From Saprospiraceae bacterium (GTDB lineage: Bacteria > Bacteroidota > Bacteroidia > Chitinophagales > Saprospiraceae): 64,000 nucleotides of DNA. Positions 36,370-47,300 of this stretch are shown here, piece by piece; position 1 is the stretch's first letter, and the number at the start of each line of letters is the position of its first letter. Location of the stretch: the NCBI GenBank assembly GCA_016718205.1, contig JADKEB010000033.1, positions 558,001 to 622,000 on the forward strand. The letters are read 5' to 3'. The notes below the pieces were generated by a model. It made no database searches and was not told where the DNA came from. It saw only the letters and a list, made by a program, of their open reading frames with translations. Made by a program: the position numbers and the translations under genes.

Positions 36370-36873
36370 AGTATGTCTACATTCATCTTTAAGTCTATTC
36401 CGAAAACAAATGTCTTATGCGTTTTTGCCTAAAGTTTTAAAAAGCCCTGGTCCGTAGACTGTGTCTATCTTGATGTGTTGCTATGGCTGTGCCACAAATC
36501 TTGGCAGTTTTGTTGATTTGTAAGGCTCTGTTATTGTTGAAAGATGAATATTGATTGAAATCGTAAAAATTTAATGGTAATATCGGATTTCTGGGCATGT
36601 AATTTACTATTAATTTACATAAATCATTGATTAATAGCAATTCTACCTGTCATATATTTACTTAAACAGAGCCATTTGTTATATCTTTGCAAACTATTAG
36701 TAACCACCGAATTGCAAATTCTTTAATAATAGGATCGCAGTTGCAAACTGCGACCATCCGGGTGGATAGTAGTAAAGACACAAGTTGCAAACTTGCGCCA
36801 GCAACTGGACAAGTTTTGTAATTCTTTGATTATGAAAGCCACATAACTAAAATAGTCTTGTCTGACTCTCACA
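36370..36873. other. Intergenic region with short inverted repeats
   Basis: A 504-bp gap without a credible gene. It contains a weak inverted pair built on AAGGCTCTGTTA (around 36522) and AAACAGAGCC (around 36664), which resembles the ends of the MITE-like elements at 30800 and 51293. It also holds two small hairpins at 36735-36795. Confidence 0.4.
36735..36795. repeat. Two hairpins with identical loops
   Basis: TCGCAGT-TGCAA-ACTGCGA (36735-36753) and CAAGT-TGCAA-ACTTG (36781-36795) are perfect stems of 7 and 5 bp around the same TGCAA loop, 27 bp apart. This looks like a REP-type intergenic repeat. Confidence 0.5.
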
Positions 36874-37215
36874 TCAATGTTCATGCCCGATGATCTGTTT
36901 CTGATCAGGGATGATTACTTCGATATTGGCATTTTTGTCAAGGATGATACACTGGCAGGCCAATCTGGATTCTATCCGCGGATTGATGGCACGATCTATA
37001 TAGTCTTCTTCTTTGTCCGATATCTCTTCAAGATCATCACTTCCTTTGACCACATAAATATGACAAGTGGAGCATGCACATACTCCACCGCAATTGTGGT
37101 TGAGATGTACATCAAAATCTTCGGTTGCTTCCAGAATAGAATAACCTTCTTCTACCCCTTCGGCCAACACTTCCGGAATACTCGTATCTTCAAATCTGAA
37201 TTTTATAGTCGCCAT
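36874..37215 (-). CDS. 2Fe-2S ferredoxin (adrenodoxin/ISC type)
   Basis: A 113-residue ferredoxin with the cluster ligands in HNCGGVCACSTCH (the CxxxxxCxxC pattern, around residues 41-49) and the fourth Cys in SRLACQC near residue 87. It is an electron carrier, probably for iron-sulfur cluster assembly or an oxygenase. No isc genes are adjacent. The 75 bp directly before the ATG are a CCTAAAA tandem repeat that covers the position of the ribosome binding site. Confidence 0.92.
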   Translation of the reverse strand: MATIKFRFEDTSIPEVLAEGVEEGYSILEATEDFDVHLNHNCGGVCACSTCHIYVVKGSDDLEEISDKEEDYIDRAINPRIESRLACQCIILDKNANIEVIIPDQKQIIGHEH

Positions 37216-37290
37216 TTTTTTAGGTTTTAGGTTTTAGGTTTTAGGGGTTTTAGGTTTTAGGGGTTAGGTTTTAGGGATTAGGTTTGGTTA
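37216..37290. repeat. CCTAAAA tandem repeat in the ferredoxin leader
   Basis: On the plus strand the unit is TTTTAGG, repeated about nine times with some GGGG-extended variants. It starts immediately next to the ferredoxin start codon. Length changes could alter ferredoxin expression. Confidence 0.75.
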
Positions 37291-37401
37291 GTAATGCTGA
37301 TTGAAACATTAATTGAAGATATTAGTTCAAATAATTTAAAATATGATGATTTATTCATTGTTTTGTCTCCATTTTTAAACAACCTGAAAACATTATAAAC
37401 C

Positions 37402-39954
37402 ATGAGATTTTTATTTTCGTTTGTATTTTTTTTCATATTTTCTTCATTATCATCCCAAGACTACTTTTACGGGAAATACGCTCCTTTTGAAAAAGTAATC
37501 CCTTCTCCAACCGAATTTTTTGGGTTTGGAATAGGAGAATACCATGCAAGGCACGATCAGATCATCTCATATTTTAAGAAACTTGATGAAGTCTCTGATC
37601 ACGCTGTATTCATGGAATATGGCAAATCTTTTGAAGGCAGGCCATTGAGTATGCTGATCATTTCAAGTCCTGAGAACCTGAAAAATCTGGAAAATATCAG
37701 AAAACACCACATCGAACAGATTACAAAATATGATGAAAAACAAGCTGCAGATTTGCCAGTAATCATCAACTTAGGATACAGCGTCCATGGCAACGAACCA
37801 TCCAGCACCGAATCAGCCATTCTTACAGCTTATACCCTCCTTGCATCCCAAAAAACAGAAATAAAAAATTATCTCAAAAATGCAATCATTTTTATTGACC
37901 CGGCTATCAACCCTGATGGTAGAGAAAGGCATACTCAATGGGCCAATATGTACAGATCTGAAGCCCTTGTGGCCGACAATGATGATGCCGAACATAACGA
38001 AAACTGGCCTCGCGGCAGAACCAACCACTATTGGTTTGACCTGAACCGGGACTGGTTTCTGGCCATCAATCCGGAAAGCAGAAGCAAACTCAACTGGTAC
38101 CACCAGTGGTATCCAAATGTAGTAGGTGATTTTCACGAAATGGGCACCAACAGTTCCTTCTTCTTTGAGCCCATGAAAAATAACGGATCCAAGAACCCCA
38201 TCATGCCGGCTGAAAACTATATCGACCTCAATAATTTATTTGCAGAGTATTTTATAAAAGCCACTGATGAAATCGGCTCATTGTATTTCACAAAAGAAGT
38301 GTTTGACGGCACTTACCCGGGATATGGCTCTTCTTATGGAGACCTTCAGGGTGGATTGGCCTTATTATTTGAACAGGCAAGCTCGCGCGGGCATGTCCAA
38401 AATACGCCTTATGGGGAGATGACATTTGCATTTACTATCCGCAATCAATACGTCTCTGCAATGGCAACTATTCAGGCTGCCACAGACCATAAAACCAAAT
38501 TGAGAAAATACCAGAATTTCTTTTTTAAGTCTGCATTGAGCAATGCCGATAGTGATAAAATAAAAGCTTACACCTTCAAACATGATCAGGATCAGAACAG
38601 AATTAAAGCTTTTATTGACAAGTTATTGATTCATAAAGTTCAGGTTTATCACAACAAAGATAAAAGCGGCTATGTCGTGCCGACCAAACAAAATCAATAC
38701 AGAATGGTGCAAAGCTTTTTTGAGACGTATCAGATGTACAATGACAGTGTATTTTATGATGCATCGGCATGGTCATTAGCCAATTTTTACAATATCAAAT
38801 TTCAGGGAGAAAAAATAGCTCCAACTCTTGGTGATGAAATCAAAGATCTCTCAGGAATTGTAAAAGTCGCACCCATAGTAAAATCAGAGTATGCCTACAT
38901 CCTGGACTGGAGTGACATTAATGCTGCTCCGGCGTTACACTATCTACAAAGTAAAGGTTTGGTACTGGCCACATCTTTTAAACCATACACCGTGAACACT
39001 GCTGAAAATAAAACATTTAAAGCACAGTATGGCACATTAGTACTTCCTGTTGCCAAACAGAAACTATCATCTGATGAAGTTTTCAAGCATCTTCAATATG
39101 TTCAGAACAAATATCAAATCAATATCCATGCTCTGAAAACAGGCTACAGTAATGAAGGAATTGATGTAGGAAGTGGAAACGTCAGGGCACTTGAAAAACC
39201 AGCCCCGCTGCTTCTGATCGGTGATGGTACCAATTCGTACGATGCAGGAGAGGTCTGGCACCATTTTGACCAGCGATTGCATATGCCTCTACCAAAAGTG
39301 CCCCTCAACAGGTTCAGGCAACTTGATCTCAACAAGTATAATACAATGATCATGGTTTCCGGCAGTTATTCAACTCTGGATTCTATCGATGTGAAAAAAA
39401 TATCCCAGTGGGTATCTCAAGGCAATACGCTGATCACTTCAGGCAGTGCAGTGTCCTGGGCTATCCGAAACAAGATAGTAAAGGAAAAACTGGTAGAAGA
39501 ACCTAAGAAAGAAAAACCCATAGTCGAAAGAAAACCATTTGACCAGGCTATGGAATCGTTGGGAAAAGAGAGTCTTGGAGGTGCTATATTCAAAGCAAAT
39601 ATTGATACAACCCATCCTTTGGGATTCGGATATAGCCAAAGTGAAATTCCGGTATACAAAAACAACACAGTCTGGTTGAGCCCAAGTGAAAACGAATATT
39701 CCACCATCAGCAAATATGCTGCTAACCCTCATATCGACGGCTATATATCGACAAAAAATCTGAATGAATTTATGAAGAATTCTGCATCGACCATCATTTC
39801 ACCGGTTGGTCAGGGCAGAGTAATCCTGTTTGCTGACAATCCTGTATTCAGAGGATCGTGGTACAGCACTGACAGGATGCTAACCAATGCAGTTTTTTTT
39901 GGAAAACTGATCAGAGTGCCTGCACGTATGACATTTGGTGGCGAAGAAGAGTAA
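37402..39954 (+). CDS. Secreted M14 family zinc carboxypeptidase
   Basis: An 850-residue exported protein with a signal peptide (about 1-19). The M14 catalytic domain occupies roughly the first 350 residues. The zinc ligands are H129 and E132 (VHGNE) and H245 (DFHEMG), and the likely catalytic Glu is E324 (LLFEQASSRG). Substrate-binding residues lie in NPDGRERHTQW (about 170-180). The large C-terminal region (about 400-850) resembles a glutamine-amidotransferase-like fold with LVLPVAKQ and MVSGSYS segments, as in large Bacteroidota M14 proteins. It probably works in peptide breakdown together with the downstream M28 peptidase, 129 bp away. Confidence 0.9.
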   Translation: MRFLFSFVFFFIFSSLSSQDYFYGKYAPFEKVIPSPTEFFGFGIGEYHARHDQIISYFKKLDEVSDHAVFMEYGKSFEGRPLSMLIISSPENLKNLENIRKHHIEQITKYDEKQAADLPVIINLGYSVHGNEPSSTESAILTAYTLLASQKTEIKNYLKNAIIFIDPAINPDGRERHTQWANMYRSEALVADNDDAEHNENWPRGRTNHYWFDLNRDWFLAINPESRSKLNWYHQWYPNVVGDFHEMGTNSSFFFEPMKNNGSKNPIMPAENYIDLNNLFAEYFIKATDEIGSLYFTKEVFDGTYPGYGSSYGDLQGGLALLFEQASSRGHVQNTPYGEMTFAFTIRNQYVSAMATIQAATDHKTKLRKYQNFFFKSALSNADSDKIKAYTFKHDQDQNRIKAFIDKLLIHKVQVYHNKDKSGYVVPTKQNQYRMVQSFFETYQMYNDSVFYDASAWSLANFYNIKFQGEKIAPTLGDEIKDLSGIVKVAPIVKSEYAYILDWSDINAAPALHYLQSKGLVLATSFKPYTVNTAENKTFKAQYGTLVLPVAKQKLSSDEVFKHLQYVQNKYQINIHALKTGYSNEGIDVGSGNVRALEKPAPLLLIGDGTNSYDAGEVWHHFDQRLHMPLPKVPLNRFRQLDLNKYNTMIMVSGSYSTLDSIDVKKISQWVSQGNTLITSGSAVSWAIRNKIVKEKLVEEPKKEKPIVERKPFDQAMESLGKESLGGAIFKANIDTTHPLGFGYSQSEIPVYKNNTVWLSPSENEYSTISKYAANPHIDGYISTKNLNEFMKNSASTIISPVGQGRVILFADNPVFRGSWYSTDRMLTNAVFFGKLIRVPARMTFGGEEE

Positions 39955-39978
39955 AATCAAAACATTTTTTCACTTTTT

Positions 39979-40063
39979 GTAACTATCTATTTAGGTATGA
40001 TCAATTTCATTCATAAATGCTAATTTTTGTGATTTGAAAGCATTTACCTAAATAGATAGTTAC
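39979..40063. repeat. 19-bp perfect inverted repeat between M14 and M28 genes
   Basis: GTAACTATCTATTTAGGTA (39979-39997) and its exact reverse complement (40045-40063) flank a 47-base loop that has a further AAATGC/GCATTT pairing. It may be a transcriptional hairpin, a regulator site or a small mobile element. Confidence 0.65.
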
Positions 40064-40082
40064 GATTTTTGTTCATTATACC

Positions 40083-42176
40083 ATGAAGATCAACATCATA
40101 TTTTTTCTATTTATAGCCCATCTAGCCATCGGTCAGGATGCTATTATCGAGGATGAACTTAAAAAACATCCTTCTGATATGGAATCATTGTTCCTTACCC
40201 AACAAAGTACTGAAAGGTATCAAAAGCATCTGTACAACCTGACACAGCTGCCCCATATCACCACCTCCAAAAACAATGAAAAAGTGCGGGATTATATAGT
40301 GGAACAGATGAAAAAAACCGGTCTGGAAGTAGAAGTATTTCCTTATGACGTGTATCTGCCAGTCATGCCCGGTCATGCGGTTGCTGAAATTGTCACACCT
40401 TTAAGAATGCCGCTCAACAGCAGAGAAAACATCTACAAGGAGGACATTTATTCGGGACACAAAGACCTGACTCCGGGGTTCAACTCTTTTACAGGATCCG
40501 GTGACGTCACAGGTGAAGTCGTATATGTCAATTATGGTCGTAAGGAAGACTTTGAAGAACTTGCAAAATTGGGGGTATCTGTCAAAGGAAAAATAGTATT
40601 GGCGAGATACGGTGGCAACTTCAGAGGGTATAAGGCAAAATTTGCACAAGAAAACGGAGCTATTGGTTTGATCATATTTACAGATCCCGGAGACAGCGGA
40701 TATATGAAAGGACTGGTATATCCTGAAGGCCCTTACTATGATGAGTCTTCCATTCAGCGAGGGTCGCTGCTTACGATGCCATGGACGGGCGATCCATTGA
40801 CTCCTTTTGAGCCTGCATTGCCGATAGATGGCAAAACTAAAATAAAAAGAATCAAGCCGGTAGAAGTCCCGACGCTGCTGACAATACCAGTGATGCCTTT
40901 ACCATATGGTTCTGCACGGGAGATCATCTCAAGGATGAAAGGAAAACCAGTGCCCCAATCATGGCAGGGCGGACTGCCATACACATACAGGCTGGAAGGC
41001 GGAAGTGAACTTTCTGTGAGACTGAATGTGCATCAGGATAGAGCTATTCAACGTATATATAATGTAGTAGGAACGCTCCAAGGAGCTGCATCTCCTGACG
41101 AATGGGTCATAACCGGATGTCATTACGATGCCTGGAATTTTGGAACCCTGGACCCCAATAGTGGTACTGCAATGCTCATTACTTTGAGTGAATCTATAGG
41201 AAAAATGGCAAAAGAAGGCATCAGACCAAAACGTACTATAAAGATAGCACATTGGGATGCAGAGGAAGTTGGTCTTATGGGTTCCACAGAATGGGTAGAA
41301 CAGTTCAGAGACGAACTTTCAGCAAAAGGAGTAGCCTATCTCAATGCGGATGCTGCGGTGAGTGGGCGAAGTTTTGGTGGTGCCGCAAGTCCAACACTTA
41401 AGGGAGTACTGCTGGAAGCAACAAAAGCGGTTATGTATCCTGATTCTTCAAAATCAGTTTATGACATATGGAAAGGTAAAAAGAATGAGCCTGAAATCGG
41501 CAACTTAGGTGGTGGGTCTGATCATCTTAGCTTTTACACCCATATCGGCATTCCTTCATGGGGTGCTGGCACGGGTGGTGTTTCTATATATCACTCGATT
41601 TATGACAACTATGCGTATTATTCCAAATTTACAGATTCCACATTCAAAATGGGTCCGATGGTAGAACAGATTTTCGGCGTTGCGATGCTCAAACTTGCCA
41701 ACGATAACACCATTCCATACAGCCTTTCCAAATACGGACAGGATAGTAAGATGCATTTTGAATCGCTCCAAAAGAGTTTGGATCAAATGGAAAGAAGTGA
41801 TACCAGCTTTTCATTCACCAATCTTATAGCACTTTCTGAAAAACTCAAAAATGCCGGAGTGGAATGCGAAAAAGCCTTAAACAAATCATCCGGCAAAAAC
41901 GCGGACAAAATAAACAAGATTCTTGTATCTCTGGAAAGGGAATGGATAGATATGGAAGGAAACCCATTTGGCAGTTGGTACAAATCTCTGTACGCGTCAT
42001 CTGATCCATATAGTGGATATGCGTCATGGATGATGCCCGCATTCAAATATGAACTATCACAAAAATCCACTGCCAACCTGAAAATGTGGGAATCGAAATA
42101 TATTCAGGTGATGGAAAGTTTGATGGAATCATTTGGAAAAATTAAGGTTATAGCTGATCAAATGAAATATCCATGA
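40083..42176 (+). CDS. M28 family metallopeptidase, glutamate carboxypeptidase II-like
   Basis: A 697-residue exported zinc peptidase (signal peptide about 1-17, ending AIGQ). It is built like glutamate carboxypeptidase II/PSMA: a protease-associated domain (about 120-330, with GDVTGEVVYVNYG), the M28 catalytic domain, and a C-terminal TfR-type helical dimerisation domain. Zinc-site residues are visible: H347 (GCHYDAWNFG), D357 (LDPNSG), E394/E395 (DAEEVG), an Asp in NADAAVSG and a His in YHSIYDNY. It would remove C-terminal acidic or other residues from small peptides. It follows the M14 gene. Confidence 0.92.
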   Translation: MKINIIFFLFIAHLAIGQDAIIEDELKKHPSDMESLFLTQQSTERYQKHLYNLTQLPHITTSKNNEKVRDYIVEQMKKTGLEVEVFPYDVYLPVMPGHAVAEIVTPLRMPLNSRENIYKEDIYSGHKDLTPGFNSFTGSGDVTGEVVYVNYGRKEDFEELAKLGVSVKGKIVLARYGGNFRGYKAKFAQENGAIGLIIFTDPGDSGYMKGLVYPEGPYYDESSIQRGSLLTMPWTGDPLTPFEPALPIDGKTKIKRIKPVEVPTLLTIPVMPLPYGSAREIISRMKGKPVPQSWQGGLPYTYRLEGGSELSVRLNVHQDRAIQRIYNVVGTLQGAASPDEWVITGCHYDAWNFGTLDPNSGTAMLITLSESIGKMAKEGIRPKRTIKIAHWDAEEVGLMGSTEWVEQFRDELSAKGVAYLNADAAVSGRSFGGAASPTLKGVLLEATKAVMYPDSSKSVYDIWKGKKNEPEIGNLGGGSDHLSFYTHIGIPSWGAGTGGVSIYHSIYDNYAYYSKFTDSTFKMGPMVEQIFGVAMLKLANDNTIPYSLSKYGQDSKMHFESLQKSLDQMERSDTSFSFTNLIALSEKLKNAGVECEKALNKSSGKNADKINKILVSLEREWIDMEGNPFGSWYKSLYASSDPYSGYASWMMPAFKYELSQKSTANLKMWESKYIQVMESLMESFGKIKVIADQMKYP

Positions 42177-42233
42177 TCAGTTTTCAGACACAAAAAAAAA
42201 GGACGTTACATCAGTTATAAAAATAATGTCAAC

Positions 42234-43247
42234 CTAGAAAATCTGAAATACACTATTAAGCTTATTGATCTGATCGAAGTTGCCTAGGACGATGATTCTG
42301 CCTTCAGTATCAACGGGAGTTTGAATATCAGGATTGATGATATAGGTGCCGTCTTGCTTTTTGTAACCTATGACAGTGCATCCAGTTCTTTCTTTGATTT
42401 TCATTTCATCAAGTTTTTTGACATCTGGAAGGTCTTTGAGTAAAATCTCCTGGATGTTCATTTGTTCATTGGATGAAACAGAAAGATTGTCCAAAAACTC
42501 CACCAAATCCGGGGTTACGATGAGAGAAGCCATGTGGTCACCTCCGATCTTGTCAGGCATGATGATATTATCTGCGCCAGCAATTCTCAATTTTTTGATG
42601 CTGGATTCTTCTGAAGCCCTGCTCACAATCGTGATGTTATTGTTCAGCTGTTTTGCAGTTAAAACTATAAAAAGATTGTCCGCATCTTGCGGAAGACAAG
42701 TGATCAGATTTAAAGCTCTGTGAACGCCGGCCTTGATAAGGGTTTCATCATCAGTGGCATTTCCTTCGATATATAAAAAATCATTTTCCTGAATATCTTT
42801 GATGGCTTCTTCCTTTTGTTCAATAATGACTAATTTCTTTTTAAAACTTTTTAACTTAGAAGCGGCTTGTTTTCCATTTCTTCCATAGCCACATATGATG
42901 GTATGTCCATTTAGTAAGTCAATTTTGGATTCCATTTTTTTCTTATTAAAACTTAAATTGATATTTAATGAAACGAGGTATGCAGATAAAATTGAAAATG
43001 CATATGCAAAAATAAAGATGCCAATCAAAATCAAAAAAGCAGTAAACATCCTGCCTTCATCAGACAAAGGCTCTACCTCTCCAAATCCTACAGTGCCAAT
43101 GGTGATAACAGTCATGTAAAAAGCATTTAACCACGAGAAGTCAAATGCATAATGATAACTTAGAGTACCTGCCAGAATAATTAAAAAAATTAAAAATACA
43201 GATATCTTAAGATGATTTTGCAGATATGATTTATTTACCTGCAGCAT
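42234..43247 (-). CDS. Potassium channel with cytoplasmic RCK/TrkA-N domain
   Basis: A 337-residue two-helix ion channel. Two transmembrane helices (about 14-32 and 68-92) flank a pore helix with the filter T52-V-G-F-G-E57. The commonest filter is TVGYGD, so F and E are variants also seen in some bacterial channels. A Rossmann RCK N domain starts with IICGYGRNGKQAA (about 118-130), and a TrkA-C part follows (about 255-337). It likely gates K+ flow in response to a ligand. It is convergent with the M28 gene. Confidence 0.92.
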   Translation of the reverse strand: MLQVNKSYLQNHLKISVFLIFLIILAGTLSYHYAFDFSWLNAFYMTVITIGTVGFGEVEPLSDEGRMFTAFLILIGIFIFAYAFSILSAYLVSLNINLSFNKKKMESKIDLLNGHTIICGYGRNGKQAASKLKSFKKKLVIIEQKEEAIKDIQENDFLYIEGNATDDETLIKAGVHRALNLITCLPQDADNLFIVLTAKQLNNNITIVSRASEESSIKKLRIAGADNIIMPDKIGGDHMASLIVTPDLVEFLDNLSVSSNEQMNIQEILLKDLPDVKKLDEMKIKERTGCTVIGYKKQDGTYIINPDIQTPVDTEGRIIVLGNFDQINKLNSVFQIF

Positions 43248-43280
43248 AGAAATGAATACTAAATAACATAAAAATTCATA

Positions 43281-43925
43281 TTAAGGTGCCAATCTTGTTA
43301 TCTCCCATCTTCCATCTTCATGCTCGGAATACAAAAGCCTGTCGTGAAGTCTGTTGGGTCTTCCTTGCCAGAATTCTATCTCTACAGGTACCAATCTGTA
43401 TCCTCCCCAGTTGGATGGTAAAGGAATGATTTCTTTATCCTGAAACTTTTGCATCGTTTCCTGCAATCTCTTTTCTATAAAGTCCCTCGAAGGAATGGGC
43501 TGACTTTGGGGTGATACCCAGGCGCCTATCTGACTCTCGCGAGGTCTTGAGTGGAAATATTGTTCTGACTCTTCGCGAGTCACCTTATGTACTGGACCAG
43601 ATATTCGTACCTGCCTTTCGAGGCCAAGCCACAAAAAACACATCGTTGCTACCGGAAAGTCAGCCAAATCTTTTGCTTTATCACTTTCGTAGTTCGTAAA
43701 AAATACAAAACCGCCATTGTCCACACCTTTCAAGAGCATCACCCGTGCCTCAGGTGTCCCATTTTCACTGACTGTTGCCAGAATAAATGCATTGGGTTCG
43801 GCGACACCGCTATTCATCGCTTCTTGAAACCATACCGCAAATTGCTTCAAAGGTTCACTATGCGCCAATTCTTCTGTCAATTGGTGTTTTTTATATTCCT
43901 GTCTTAAATTTGCGAGGTTATCCAT
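43281..43925 (-). CDS. pdxH: Pyridoxamine 5'-phosphate oxidase
   Basis: FMN-dependent oxidase that makes pyridoxal 5'-phosphate from pyridoxamine or pyridoxine phosphate, the last step of vitamin B6 synthesis and salvage. The 214-residue length is normal. Motifs: PNAFILATVSENGTPEARVMLLKGVD, FFTNYESDKAKDL, and the C-terminal WQGRPNRLHDRLLY with the final WEITRLAP. The ATG at 43925 is preferred to the upstream TTG at 43934. It is followed at 33 bp by the K+ channel gene on the same strand. Confidence 0.97.
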   Translation of the reverse strand: MDNLANLRQEYKKHQLTEELAHSEPLKQFAVWFQEAMNSGVAEPNAFILATVSENGTPEARVMLLKGVDNGGFVFFTNYESDKAKDLADFPVATMCFLWLGLERQVRISGPVHKVTREESEQYFHSRPRESQIGAWVSPQSQPIPSRDFIEKRLQETMQKFQDKEIIPLPSNWGGYRLVPVEIEFWQGRPNRLHDRLLYSEHEDGRWEITRLAP

Positions 43926-43934
43926 AATCTTCAA

Positions 43935-44301
43935 GGTTTACAGGTATAGGTAATATATCATGCATAAAATTACTGACAATTTAAATTAAATGCAATGATA
44001 TAAGTCATTATATGCGTCTTAAAAACAATCTTTTGTACAGGCTCTCCAGAGTGGTTTCAGCTTTACTTTGTTGATTAATGACAGTCTCTTACTCGCTCGC
44101 AAGTCCTTCTTTGTCAGCTTGGTGGTCAAAGTGCCCTTTTTTTGACTAATTTGCGTCCGAAAGGGCGATGCTTCTTATGCAAAAAACCATTCAGATTTTT
44201 ATCCTAAAGTGGTTGCTTCTCCTCTTTGTTACACTCAACCATCAGTTTCCATTCTTTTATCTTAAGTATCCGTATTTATTTAAAATTCCTTTGTTTTCCA
44301 T
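43935..44301. other. Intergenic region with a diverged repeat copy
   Basis: A 367-bp gap with no credible gene. The stretch 44087-44175 is a diverged, inverted copy of the dispersed repeat of 31441-31522: it contains AGTCCTTC, GGTGGTCAAAG and GCGTCCGAAAGGGCGA in matching order on the other strand. Confidence 0.5.
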
Positions 44302-47300
44302 TTATTTATAAGTCCCATTCCATACTTTCTTGCCCGATATCCATCTTATAAAATACATAACACCAGCCAGAATGAAGAAAAAGGGTCCTGTAAATCCTAA
44401 TAATGCAATAAATTTGGTCCCGTAAAAACTTGACATAGGTCTCCTCAGTCTTTCGGACATAATATACATACTGGGAATCATCAATAGAGTCAAAAAGAAA
44501 GATAATATCAAACCAAAAATGATAGTCCATGCCAAAGGACCCCAGAATACAACACTATCTCCACCCAGAAATATCTTTGGGTCTAAATGCGTAAATAAGG
44601 ACTCAAAGTTGATATTAAATCCAACTGCCAAAGGCAATAATCCCAAAATGGTAGCTACGGCTGTCAGAAGTACCGGGATTATTCTAATCTTACCGGCCTG
44701 AATAGTTGCTTCTTTAGTCTTTAAACCTCTTGATCTAAGCTCCTCTGTAAATTCTATCAGTAAAATTCCATTTTTTATAACAATGCCGGCAAGTCCGATC
44801 ACACCCACAAGTACCATTATCGTAGGCATTGTCATTCCAGTGATGGCAAACCCCAGAAAAACACCGATGATAGAAAAGAAAATTTCTGTAAGCACTATAA
44901 ATGGTTTACTCAGGGAGTTAAACTGCATCACAAGAATAAGAAAAATTAAACCTGTGGCAAGAATGAAAGCCAAACCCAGAAACGAATTTGTTTCCTTTTG
45001 CTGTTCACTCTCTCCACTCTGAATAATGCTGACACCGTCAGGCATCTTATATTCATTCTGAAAATCGGAAATTTTTCCTTTAAGTTCGTTATTGATAGAT
45101 GCTATTGCTGTCAGGTCAGTGACTGTCGACTGGAGTTGAATTGTCCTTTTCAGATTCTTACGTTTGACTACTCCGGTAGTATTGGTAAAATCAAACTGCG
45201 CCACTGTACTTATAGGTATTTGTTTGATTCTTCCTGTATTAAAATCTCTGAAGGTAATTCGCATATTCATCAAACTCTGGAGATTGTTCCTCTTCAATTC
45301 ATTATATCTTAGCTGAATTTTATACTCGTCTTCTCCGGATTTGAGTTTGCTGACCTCTCTGCCGAATAATGCTGTTCTGATGGCCGAACCTACCTGTGCG
45401 GTACTTATACCTTCAATGGCAGCTCTTTCTTTATTGACCTTGACAGTGATTTCAGGATTCATCAGATCAACATCCATAGCCAGATTTTCTACTCCTTCCA
45501 CTCTATTTACATCAAGATAATTAAATAAATCGGTTGCAACCTTTGCATTATCTTCAAAATTGTCCCCAAAAATTTCTATATTGACCGGGGGTTCAGTGGG
45601 CGGTCCACCTGATTCCTGTTCTACAGTAACTTGGGTACCAGGTATATTCTTTACAACTGCACGAATAGAATCAAGGTATGGAAGCGTCGGCTTATCTGGT
45701 CTTTTTGCAAATTCAACAAACGAAACCTGAATCCTTCCTAAATTAGATTGAACACTTCTATTATTATCCATCGGATTGTTTGCATTGACTGCCACATTGG
45801 ATAGTATACTTTCAACGATAGACCCTTCTTCGGTAGGTTTCAGGTTTTTCAGCACGTCAAATACTTTAATTTCAAGTTGTCTCAAAACTTTGTCAGTTTC
45901 GTCAGCCTTTGTTCCGACTGGCATTTTCAGATAGACATACATCATATTTGGCTGCCCAGTAGGGAAAAATGGAAAGTCAGGTTTTCGCAAAATAAGTAAG
46001 TACAAAGAAATCCCAAATAATATAAATACTGAAATAAATGCTATGATCGGCTTTTTACCCTGAAGCAACCACCTGAGGAATTGCTCATACCTATCCATCA
46101 CCCTCGGTAATATTTTTTCCTGAAAAAAGTAGATGATATCCGTGATCAAGTAAGTGTTTAAGATTGCCATGACGGACATTAAAAACAGGAAATTACCTTT
46201 GCCTGGGCTGCCAGTCAAATGAAAAATGATCCCAATTGCAATACTTAACCATAACCACCACTTACGAAATACTGCAGATTTAGGTTCTTCAAATTGTTTT
46301 CCTTCAGGTTTCATAAAGCTGGCAGCAAAAACAGGATTCACTATAAAGGCGATGATAAGTGATGCAAACAAGGTAAAGATCAGCATCACCGGGAGGTAAA
46401 TCATAAATTTTCCAATGATCCCTTTCCAAAACAGTAAAGGAAAAAATGGTGCAATGATAGTTAGTGTTCCGGCTAATACAGGAATAAAAACTTCACCTGC
46501 AGCGGCTTTTGCGGCTTTTGCAATTGGTACTTTCCCATTTTCATACAGCCTGTGTGTGTTCTCTACTACCACAATAGCATCGTCAACAATGATACCTAAT
46601 CCGAAAAGCAGCGCAAATAATACTATAAAATTGAGAGTGACATCTGAACCTACGATAATATCTGCAATAGGAAGGAATAAAAATGCCACAAATACGCTAA
46701 GGGGAACACTAAGGGCTACAAAGAAGGCATTGGTGACGCCCATAAAAAACATCAAAATAATAAGTACCAATAAAAACCCAATGATGATAGTATTGACCAA
46801 TTCTTCAAACGAAGTAGCTGCCTGTTTACTTTGGTCACCTGTAATGACGGCGTTCAGATCTTTTGGCAATTCAGAAATTTTCATTTCTTCTACCATTTTT
46901 TTAATCTGTGCAGCACAGTTGATCAGGTTTTCGCCAGGTCTTTTTACAATGTTTAGAGTAACTACGTTTTTGCCGTTCAGCCTTGCGTAGCTTTCAGCCA
47001 GTTTTATGGTATCGTTGATCTGTGCAATATCCTTCAGATAAATGGATGATCCTCTTGGTGTTTTGACTATAATATTATTCAGTGCAAGGCTATTGGAAAT
47101 CTGTCCTTTTATTCTTAGCGTCCTATCCATTGTACCTACACTGATTTTACCACCGCTGATATCCATATTTTCATAAGCTATGGCGTTAGATATGTCATCG
47201 AAACTTACCAGCGCTTGTTCCATTTTAAGCGGATCTACATTGATTTGGATTTCCCTTTCCGGTGCACCTACGATTTCAGCACGTGTCACTTCAGAAAGAG

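Noticed and set aside
36437..36640. 67-codon minus-strand frame between the symporter and ferredoxin genes
   Set aside because: AT-rich composition, covers the possible MITE end, no relatives recognised.
37216..37290. CRISPR-like or telomere-like array
   Set aside because: The unit is only 7 bp with no spacers; it is a simple tandem repeat.
46415..46990. 191-codon open frame on the plus strand inside the RND pump gene
   Set aside because: It is the antisense shadow of a conserved pump region, with Ile/Thr-rich low-complexity protein and no motif.
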